Shown: positions 1 through 5,362 of the stretch, one piece after another
Numbering within the stretch: position 1 is the first letter of the stretch
How the letters are laid out: every line of letters starts with the position of its first letter
Source of the DNA: Candidatus Aminicenantota bacterium
GTDB lineage: Bacteria > Acidobacteriota > Aminicenantia > UBA2199
Direction of reading: 5' to 3'
Assembly: GCA_023136725.1 (NCBI GenBank)
Contig: JAGLQR010000121.1
Span: 1-5,938, forward strand
DNA: 5,938 nt
The notes under the pieces: model-generated
The model's database searches: none
Told to the model about the DNA's origin: nothing
What the model saw: the letters and a program-made list of their open reading frames with translations, nothing else
Made by a program: the position numbers and the translations under genes

Positions 1-1212
1 AATGTACATGCTCATGGTAATTCAGGTTGCAGGCCTATAATAACCCAGACACTTGTTGACATGCTGAACAAAGGTGTTACACCATTTGTCTGTCAGAAAG
101 GTTCTGTTGGTGCTTCAGGTGACCTTGCTCCGATGTCTCAGATCGCACTTCTATTGATGGGTGAAGGCGAGGCTTATTATAAAGGAGAACTCCTTGACGG
201 AAAGGAAGCCATGGACAAAGCCGGTATAGAGATCCCGGGCCTGGAAGCTCGTGACGGCCTTGCTACAATAAATGGATCAAATGTTCTGACTGCAATGTCA
301 GCAATCTTAATAAATGATACGAACAATTGGTTTAAGCAGGCTGAGATCGCTGCTGCAATGTCATTGGAGGCACTTAAGGCCAACATGAAACCATATACTC
401 CCCTTCTACATGAAGTGCGGGGATTCAAAGGAGCTGTACGGAGTGCCAAGTCTATAGGAAAACTTGTTAAAGGCGGAGATCTTGTAGATGGAAGGATAAA
501 GTGCAAAGTTCAGGATGCATATTCCATGAGATCATCACCTCAGGTTATCGGTGCTGCTCATGATGCTCTTGAATATGCAAAATCGCAGGTAGAGATCGAA
601 CTTAACGGTGTTGGCGATAACCCGATCTTTTTCCCGGATAAGAACCTTCAGATATCCGGTGCAAATTTTCAGGGATCTCCTGTCTCTCTTCCTATGGATA
701 TGGTTGGAGCTGCTATAACAATGGTAAGTGTAATGTCTGAAAGGAGGATGAACAGGCTGAATCATCCTGCGTTGAGTGTAGGGCTTCCTGCATTCTTAAC
801 AAAGGGAGGCGGTATGTTCTCCGGACTTATGCTCTCACAATACACCGCAGATATGCAGATCGTTGAACAGAGAATACTTTCGACCCCGGCATCAATTCAA
901 TCGATCCCGGCTGCAGCAGATCAGGAGGATTTTGTTTCGATGGGGATGAATACCGCAATCAAGAACTTCCAGATCCTTGATAATGCTTATGGCATACTGG
1001 GAATAGAATTAATGGCTGCTGCTCAGGCACTCGATTTCAGAGAATTTAAATTCGGTAAAGGTGTTACGAAGGCAAAGGAAGTAATCAGAAAGTATGTTGA
1101 TTTCCTCGAAATTGACAGGCCGCTATATCCGGATCACACAGCAATGCAGAAGCTGGTAAAATCCTGTGAGATCCTTGAAGAAGTAGAAAAGGAAATAGGA
1201 AGCCTGGAATAA
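1..1212 (+). CDS. hutH: Histidine ammonia-lyase-like MIO enzyme, 5'-truncated by window edge
   Basis: This is an aromatic amino acid ammonia-lyase, most likely the cytoplasmic enzyme that deaminates L-histidine to urocanate as the first step of histidine degradation. The frame is open from base 1 (N-V-H-A-H-G-N-S-G), so the ATG at 61 is internal. About 105 residues are missing to the left, giving a full length near 507, normal for the family. The MIO prosthetic group forms from Ala-Ser-Gly in GSVGASGDLAP (codons 112-120). Other active-site landmarks are the Asn of INGSN, the Tyr and Arg of QDAYSMRSSPQV, the Phe of SGANFQG and the Glu of QEDFVSMG. That Glu (E414 in Pseudomonas HAL) is typical of HAL rather than PAL/TAL. 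Two positions differ from the usual HAL text: NGTQ reads NGSN, and QEDH reads QEDF. The loop carrying the substrate-selecting residues lies off-window, so another aromatic lyase or an aminomutase remains possible. No other hut gene is visible. Confidence 0.85.
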   Translation, partial: NVHAHGNSGCRPIITQTLVDMLNKGVTPFVCQKGSVGASGDLAPMSQIALLLMGEGEAYYKGELLDGKEAMDKAGIEIPGLEARDGLATINGSNVLTAMSAILINDTNNWFKQAEIAAAMSLEALKANMKPYTPLLHEVRGFKGAVRSAKSIGKLVKGGDLVDGRIKCKVQDAYSMRSSPQVIGAAHDALEYAKSQVEIELNGVGDNPIFFPDKNLQISGANFQGSPVSLPMDMVGAAITMVSVMSERRMNRLNHPALSVGLPAFLTKGGGMFSGLMLSQYTADMQIVEQRILSTPASIQSIPAAADQEDFVSMGMNTAIKNFQILDNAYGILGIELMAAAQALDFREFKFGKGVTKAKEVIRKYVDFLEIDRPLYPDHTAMQKLVKSCEILEEVEKEIGSLE

Positions 1213-1219
1213 ATAAAAC

Positions 1220-1834
1220 TCAGAATCTGTAAATGATCCCTGCCTGCAAGGTCAGGTATCTGAAATTTTCTTCACTGAAAGGATATTTGTATATAAGAAA
1301 GGTTTGGAATCCGAAATTTTCCAGTTGGAAGAATTTTGTGCCGATCCCTGCTTCTGCCCCCCAGTATTTTATCTCTTTAAGGCCGGACTCACCATCTGCC
1401 TGAAAACTATTATAGTTTGCGCCAACCAGCAAGGTAATTCTCCAGCCGTTCTTCAAAACAAAAATATCGTAATGTGCTTTTACTTCACCGCTGTATATTA
1501 AAAAGGAGTAGTTATCCTTAATATCGGAATCAGATGTCCCTTCCTGTTTAAGGAATTCATAATTCTGGTGCCCGAAGTTTAGAGTAATTGAGGGTATAAC
1601 TGATAACTTTGAAGTGACCGGAACGATTATTCCTGCATTAAAACCCATTCCCAGTTTATTTCTCTTACTTTCCAGAAAATTATATCCTCCGGACTGGTAG
1701 AGAGTTTCAGTTTTGTCGAAGAAATCTGAACTTCCAATATTATAGTTAACATTTAATACAATACCGAAACCGGAAGAGAAGACCGGAAGTGAGGTAAGTG
1801 CCAAAACCAGAATAATGATCACCTTTTTATTCAT
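1220..1834 (-). CDS. Small outer-membrane beta-barrel protein (hypothetical)
   Basis: A 204-residue exported protein of unknown specific role, probably in the outer membrane. Residues 1-21 form a signal peptide (MNKK, a hydrophobic core, then LPVFSSG), with cleavage likely near residues 20-22. The mature part alternates polar and hydrophobic residues in about eight stretches (roughly 22-33, 61-71, 76-93, 108-124, 131-145, 156-168, 174-184, 191-204). It ends in IIYRF, and a C-terminal Phe is the usual signal for the BAM barrel-assembly machinery. It has no cysteine. Size and strand count fit an eight-stranded OmpX/OmpA-type barrel, but this fold is inferred from the pattern and no family signature was recognised. 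The start is supported by AAGGAG at 1841-1846, six bases upstream of the ATG. It is transcribed divergently from the lipoprotein gene at 1979 and converges on the ammonia-lyase gene with 7 bases between stops. Confidence 0.8.
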   Translation of the reverse strand: MNKKVIIILVLALTSLPVFSSGFGIVLNVNYNIGSSDFFDKTETLYQSGGYNFLESKRNKLGMGFNAGIIVPVTSKLSVIPSITLNFGHQNYEFLKQEGTSDSDIKDNYSFLIYSGEVKAHYDIFVLKNGWRITLLVGANYNSFQADGESGLKEIKYWGAEAGIGTKFFQLENFGFQTFLIYKYPFSEENFRYLTLQAGIIYRF

Positions 1835-1862
1835 AGAAAACTCCTTATTAGTTCAACGATAG

Positions 1863-1895
1863 ATTATATACGAAACGGATGGTCAATAAGTTCAA
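1863..1895 (-). promoter_or_regulatory. Candidate promoter for the beta-barrel gene
   Basis: Read on the minus strand, a perfect TATAAT (1863-1868) lies about 28 bases upstream of the ATG at 1834. Upstream of it are TTGACC (1881-1886, 12-base gap) and TTGAAC (1890-1895, 21-base gap). Neither gap is the usual 16-18 bases, so only the -10 element is persuasive. Placement in the divergent intergenic region supports a promoter being here. Confidence 0.35.
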
Positions 1896-1907
1896 AAATT
1901 TAATGAT

Positions 1908-1940
1908 TTGAAAAACCTTTTCCTCTTGTTAACGTATAAT
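1908..1940 (+). promoter_or_regulatory. Candidate promoter for the lipoprotein gene
   Basis: A perfect TATAAT (1935-1940) lies 38 bases upstream of the ATG at 1979, with TTGAAA at 1908-1913. The gap is 21 bases, longer than the sigma-70 optimum. The same TTGAA-21-TATAAT arrangement occurs on the opposite strand of this intergenic region. The -10 element is convincing by sequence; the -35 assignment is weak. Confidence 0.35.
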
Positions 1941-1978
1941 TTAGATATTGTTTAAGTTTTTCTCGAGAGGAGGAATTT

Positions 1979-2782
1979 ATGAGAAGATTATTAATTGCAA
2001 TTATTGCGGTCGCATTTCTTTTTTTCATTTCCGGCTGTAAAACATCTGATACGGATGTTAACAACTTTCAGGTTCTCGCTGTGACAGGATACTCATTTGC
2101 TGATATAGGAGAGAATGGCCTTACAAGTATTAACCTGTTCTTTTCTGTAGCTAACAAAGGTGATGAGATCGGAACTATAACAGGCTGGAAATTCAGGATA
2201 ATGCATAACATCGTGACTCTTGTTGAGATCGACAATAATAATTATGGAAATTATAATCTCGAACTCTCCGGGAATTTAACCATTCCGGTGGATGAGGTTT
2301 CAGAGATATACATTAATACACCGCTTCCATTCAGTGCAAATGCTGTTCCTAATGATATGTTATCTTTTGATCCTTATACCCCGACCGAGGTTATACTCGA
2401 TCTGCAGGTAGCAGATAGCGAAGGGAATACTTACACGGTGACAAAGAGAGGCACCTATACTTATGAGAAAGGATTGTTTGACAGCGATAAATATAATATT
2501 CTCGGCGATTGGGCATTTAACAGGATCGTAAACGGTGATGCAAAGGCTGCTCAGAAGATCACTTTTGTCGGAACAAAAGCATCAGGAAGTTTTGTAATTT
2601 ACAATCTCGGTTCCGGTAAATCTGAAGGATCCGGAAGTTTCACTATTGTTAACTCAAAAGATATTACCCTTCATGGTGTTGACGGTACTACTTACTGGGG
2701 TGAATTCAGCAGCGCTGATGATATTTCAGGGACACTTCTGAAAGGGACTGATACAGGGACCTGGTCAGGGAAAAAATTATAA
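1979..2782 (+). CDS. Two-part exported lipoprotein of unknown function
   Basis: A 267-residue predicted lipoprotein. The signal peptide (MRRLL plus a hydrophobic run) ends in the lipobox I-S-G-C with Cys20 as the lipidated residue, so the protein is anchored to a membrane facing the periplasm or surface. Residues 25-162 look like an all-beta domain with alternating strands (for example INLFFSVAN near 51-59 and EVILDLQVADSEG near 137-149), in the style of Ig-like or LEA14-like sandwiches. Residues 173-267 look like a separate small beta domain. It begins ILGDWAF, is rich in Gly, Ser and Thr, and ends GTWSGKKL, loosely resembling lipocalin-type repeats. No catalytic motif or named family was recognised, and both fold remarks are inference. 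The start is firm: AGGAGG at 1968-1973, five bases before the ATG. It appears monocistronic and converges on the nqr operon, with 19 bases between the two stops. Confidence 0.85.
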   Translation: MRRLLIAIIAVAFLFFISGCKTSDTDVNNFQVLAVTGYSFADIGENGLTSINLFFSVANKGDEIGTITGWKFRIMHNIVTLVEIDNNNYGNYNLELSGNLTIPVDEVSEIYINTPLPFSANAVPNDMLSFDPYTPTEVILDLQVADSEGNTYTVTKRGTYTYEKGLFDSDKYNILGDWAFNRIVNGDAKAAQKITFVGTKASGSFVIYNLGSGKSEGSGSFTIVNSKDITLHGVDGTTYWGEFSSADDISGTLLKGTDTGTWSGKKL

Positions 2783-2796
2783 TATTTTAAAAATAT
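2782..2796. repeat. AT-only palindrome between convergent genes
   Basis: ATATTTT (2782-2788) and AAAATAT (2790-2796) form a 7-base inverted repeat around a single base. It sits in the 19-base gap between the lipoprotein stop and the stop of the Cys-rich small gene. It might help end transcription from both sides, but an A/T-only stem is weak and no GC-rich terminator hairpin accompanies it. Confidence 0.25.
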
Positions 2797-2801
2797 AGAT
2801 A

Positions 2802-2990
2802 TTAATTATGACAATCTGTGCCGGTACATCCGGCACAGGATGAAAAACCGCTTTCTTCCTTTGCAATATCGATTTTACTCTTTTCTCTTTTGTGTCTTGT
2901 TCTTACCTTTTTGTAGTCACCGAAGAACATACCAAGAAGCATAATTGAAAATGCTCCGAGCACAAAAAGAATTACTATTATTAGTTTAAT
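2802..2990 (-). CDS. Small Cys-rich membrane protein, NqrM-like, ATT start
   Basis: A 62-residue protein, last in the nqrE-nqrF-apbE order. If ATT at 2988-2990 is the start (read as Met), it begins MKLIIVILFVLG. It has one membrane helix (about 3-23), a strongly basic stretch (KKVRTRHKREK, 27-37) and a C-terminal cluster S-C-A-G-C-T-G-T-D-C-H-N with Cys52, Cys55, Cys60 and His61. The frame is open back to the apbE stop, but contains no ATG, GTG or TTG before the GTG at 2961-2963, which would cut away half the helix. ATT has AGGAG six bases upstream; the internal GTG and the ATG at 2940-2942 have no Shine-Dalgarno. In Vibrio-type operons nqrM follows apbE and encodes a one-helix, four-Cys protein needed for the NqrD/NqrE iron site. 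Position and plan match; the Cys pattern is shorter. An alternative is a FeoB-associated-type Cys-rich peptide, or an ATG misread as ATT. Confidence 0.65.
   Translation of the reverse strand: MKLIIVILFVLGAFSIMLLGMFFGDYKKVRTRHKREKSKIDIAKEESGFSSCAGCTGTDCHN
2816..2838. repeat. Perfect 9-bp inverted repeat over the cysteine codons
   Basis: CTGTGCCGG (2816-2824) and CCGGCACAG (2830-2838) pair perfectly around a 5-base loop. On the minus strand the stem covers the codons for the Cys-Ala-Gly-Cys-Thr-Gly-Thr segment of the small NqrM-like protein, a few codons before its stop. No T-run follows directly on either strand, so it is not a standard intrinsic terminator. It may protect the 3' end of the nqr message, or simply reflect the repeated codons. 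Confidence 0.6.
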
Positions 2991-2996
2991 TTCAAA

Positions 2997-3001
2997 CTCC
3001 T
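2997..3001 (-). promoter_or_regulatory. Ribosome-binding site that points to an ATT start
   Basis: On the minus strand this reads AGGAG (within AAAGAGGAG), in the 33-base gap after the apbE stop. Six bases downstream lies ATT at 2990-2988. The spacing is ideal for that codon, and no ATG, GTG or TTG in the small gene's frame lies within range. Confidence 0.6.
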
Positions 3002-3023
3002 CTTTACATTTATTAACATTATA

Positions 3024-4085
3024 TCAGTTTTTTCTGTTGTCAACCGGGAAGATGGAAAAAGCCGGGGTCATTTTATCCTTATACACCTCTCCCTCTTTTA
3101 CTATCATGTATACAGGAATAGAATTTTTTACCGCGAATTCATATCCTCTGACCGGGCCCATGACATCTATTGCGGTTGCAAGAGCATCAGCTTCCATGCA
3201 GGATTTCATTATGACCGTTACAGATACAAGTTTATGAGTGATCGGCCTGCCTGTAACAGGATCGATGGTATGGGAATACCGGATTCCATTCTCTTCAAAA
3301 TAGTTGTGATAATCGCCTGAGGTAGCCATTGCCAGATCACCGATCGCTATGATCTCTTTCACATCATTTGAACCATCCGGAGCCAGGACACCGAGCCTCC
3401 ACTCTTTTCCACCGGCATTTTTACCTCTGACACTTATCTCTCCGCCGATCTCGACCAGGTAATTATAAAAGCCCTGAGAATCCAGGAATGAAGCTACCAT
3501 ATCAACACCATATCCCTTGGCAATTGCAGACAGGTCACAATAAACCTCAGGATCATCCTTTCTGGCTGACGGGGGTTCATTTCTTATTGATATTTTTTTA
3601 TATCCGATCTTTTCTCTTACACGATCAATTTCCACATCGCCAGGGATCTTTACCGGTTTCCTGTTTGGCCCGAATCCCCACAGGTTTGTCAAAGGCCCGA
3701 TGGTGATATCAAAAGCTCCTCCGGTCATCTCGCTTATCCTTACCGAATTGGACAACACAAATGCTGTTTCAGATGATATATCCAACCAAGAGGTCTTTTT
3801 GAAATTGTTGAATAATGAAATTTCTGAATCAGGTATATAAGTGGACATTTTCATGTTAATACTGCGAAGAAGTGAAGTGATGCCATCCTCAAGTTCTTCT
3901 ACTTTTTTGGTGGTATCTCCAAGAAGCAGGAAATTGTTCTTAACTATCTTTATTGTATAGGTTGTCCCCATTGTGCTTCCGGAAATAACGAGGTGATTAT
4001 CACCCGGTTTTCCCGGTGAGGAGCATGCAGATAGAAGAATAACAGAGATAAATACAATCGATGTTAAGACCTTCCTGTAATTCAT
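3024..4085 (-). CDS. apbE: FAD:protein FMN transferase ApbE, lipoprotein
   Basis: ApbE cleaves FAD and attaches FMN covalently, through a phosphoester bond, to a Thr or Ser of target proteins; for NQR these are NqrB and NqrC. It acts on the outer face of the inner membrane. The chosen start gives 353 residues with a lipoprotein signal (n-region MNYRK, lipobox L-S-A-C, Cys21). Family motifs in order are GSTMGTTYTI (36-45), DSEISLFN (86-93), FDITIGPLTNLWGFGP (125-140), CDLSAIAKGYGVD (183-195), VEIGGEISVRGKN (211-223), MATSGDYHNYF (253-263), SHTIDPVTGRPI (271-282) and ADALATAIDVMG (299-310). The last two regions carry the conserved metal- and flavin-binding residues. All expected motifs are present, so it should be active. 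I chose the ATG at 4085 because GAGG lies six bases upstream and the signal peptide is then typical. ATG at 4097 and TTG at 4103 are in-frame alternatives. It follows nqrF closely, so it is very likely co-transcribed and coupled. Confidence 0.93.
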   Translation of the reverse strand: MNYRKVLTSIVFISVILLSACSSPGKPGDNHLVISGSTMGTTYTIKIVKNNFLLLGDTTKKVEELEDGITSLLRSINMKMSTYIPDSEISLFNNFKKTSWLDISSETAFVLSNSVRISEMTGGAFDITIGPLTNLWGFGPNRKPVKIPGDVEIDRVREKIGYKKISIRNEPPSARKDDPEVYCDLSAIAKGYGVDMVASFLDSQGFYNYLVEIGGEISVRGKNAGGKEWRLGVLAPDGSNDVKEIIAIGDLAMATSGDYHNYFEENGIRYSHTIDPVTGRPITHKLVSVTVIMKSCMEADALATAIDVMGPVRGYEFAVKNSIPVYMIVKEGEVYKDKMTPAFSIFPVDNRKN

Positions 4086-4112
4086 TTCCGGCCTCATAAA
4101 CAAATGTCCCGG

Positions 4113-5348
4113 CTATCCGCCGAAATCGTCCAGCATTATATTTTCAGGTTCAACTCCGAGATTTTCAAGCATATCAATGACTGCAGTGTTCATCATAGGC
4201 GGGCCGCACATATAGAACTCACAATCCTCTGGAGCCGTGTGGTTTTTGAGGTAGTTATCATAAATGATCTGGTGGATGAAGCCTGTATATCCTGTCCATT
4301 TATCCTCAGGGAGAGGCTCCGATAATCCGATATTCCATTTAAAATTTTTATGTTTTTTTGCCAGTTTATCAAAATCATCAATATAGAACATTTCACGAAG
4401 GCTCCTTGCACCGTACCAGAAGGACATCTTCCTCTTGCTGTTCAATCTGATAAGCTGGTCAAAAATATGTGATCTCATTGGAGCCATTCCTGCTCCACCA
4501 CCGATGAATACCATTTCTGCTTCGGTCTCTTTTGCAAAAAATTCACCATAAGGTCCGGAAACTATAACTTTATCCCCGGGTTTCAGATTAAAGATAAATG
4601 AGGACATTTGTCCGGGAGGTACGTTCGGGAGTGATGGTGGCGGAGATGCAATCCTTACATTAAGCAGGATAACATCTTTCTCAAGCGGGAAACTGGCCAT
4701 TGAGTAAGCTCTGATTATGTCTTCTGTTACCTTCGATTCAAATTTCCACTGGTCATATTTATCCCAGTCGCCCTTATACTCATCTTCAATAATAAAATCT
4801 TTATAGTTTAACTTGTGCGGAGGTGCTTCGATCTGAATATATCCCCCTGCTCTGAAATCGATCTCCTCTCCTTTCGGGAGCTCGAGAACAAGTTCCTTAA
4901 TAAAAGTTGCAACATTATAATTAGACCTTACCGTACATTCCCATTTCTGGACATTAAAAACTTCCGGATCTATCTCTATCTTCATATTCTGCTTGACAGG
5001 TACCTGACAGGAGAGTCTTACACCCTCTCTTGCTTCTTTCCTGGATACAATGGACGATTCCGTAGGTAAGAGGTCACCGCCTCCCTCAAAAACCTTTACA
5101 GTACACTGTCCGCAGGTTCCTCCGCCTCCGCAGGCAGAAGATACGAATATTTTGTTTTCTGCAAGAGTGTTCAGAAGTTTGCCTCCGATCGGGACATTGA
5201 TGCTTATGTCCGGGTCATCATTTATTAATATTTCAACATTACCTACAGGTACGAGTTTTGATTTTGCGATGAGAATGACCACTACGAGAAAAAGAACAAC
5301 GAAGGTGAACATCCCTACACTGACTAATATTAAATTTAATCCGCTCAT
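4113..5348 (-). CDS. nqrF: Na+-NQR subunit F, NADH dehydrogenase flavoprotein
   Basis: NqrF is the electron entry subunit of the Na+-translocating NADH:quinone oxidoreductase. It takes hydride from NADH onto FAD and passes electrons through a [2Fe-2S] cluster. The 411 residues are close to the usual 407-408. Domains in order: one N-terminal membrane helix (about 5-28), a ferredoxin-like domain (about 35-130) with cluster ligands Cys73, Cys79, Cys82 and Cys114 in the family spacing (x5, x2, x31), an FAD domain with RAYSMAS at 213-219, and an NADH domain with GGGAGMAPMRSH at 283-294 and CGPPMMN at 381-387. The C-terminus is LDDFGG, as in family members. Every cofactor residue I looked for is present. 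The helix plus RAYSMAS arrangement distinguishes it from RNF complexes, which have no F subunit. The start is supported by AGGAAGGA at 5355-5362, which overlaps the nqrE stop, implying translational coupling. Twelve bases separate the two genes. Confidence 0.97.
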   Translation of the reverse strand: MSGLNLILVSVGMFTFVVLFLVVVILIAKSKLVPVGNVEILINDDPDISINVPIGGKLLNTLAENKIFVSSACGGGGTCGQCTVKVFEGGGDLLPTESSIVSRKEAREGVRLSCQVPVKQNMKIEIDPEVFNVQKWECTVRSNYNVATFIKELVLELPKGEEIDFRAGGYIQIEAPPHKLNYKDFIIEDEYKGDWDKYDQWKFESKVTEDIIRAYSMASFPLEKDVILLNVRIASPPPSLPNVPPGQMSSFIFNLKPGDKVIVSGPYGEFFAKETEAEMVFIGGGAGMAPMRSHIFDQLIRLNSKRKMSFWYGARSLREMFYIDDFDKLAKKHKNFKWNIGLSEPLPEDKWTGYTGFIHQIIYDNYLKNHTAPEDCEFYMCGPPMMNTAVIDMLENLGVEPENIMLDDFGG

Positions 5349-5354
5349 TTTTGT

Positions 5355-5362
5355 TCCTTCCT
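5355..5362 (-). promoter_or_regulatory. nqrF ribosome-binding site overlapping the nqrE stop
   Basis: AGGAAGGA on the minus strand, six bases before the nqrF ATG (5346-5348). Its first bases fall inside the nqrE TAG stop (5361-5363), so ribosomes ending nqrE sit on the nqrF initiation site. This fits equal production of two subunits of one complex. Confidence 0.6.

Noticed and set aside
61..63. ATG as the start of the ammonia-lyase
   Set aside because: The frame is open upstream to base 1 and encodes conserved family sequence (NVHAHGNSG), so this Met is internal.
177..765. Minus-strand open frames opposite the ammonia-lyase
   Set aside because: They lie antisense to strongly conserved lyase sequence, lack recognisable protein features and have no convincing ribosome-binding site.
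2816..2838. Hairpin as an intrinsic terminator for the lipoprotein or the nqr operon
   Set aside because: No T-run follows the stem directly on either strand; it lies inside the coding end of the small gene.
2940..2942. ATG as the start of the small Cys-rich protein
   Set aside because: No Shine-Dalgarno precedes it and it would remove most of the membrane helix that the upstream frame encodes.
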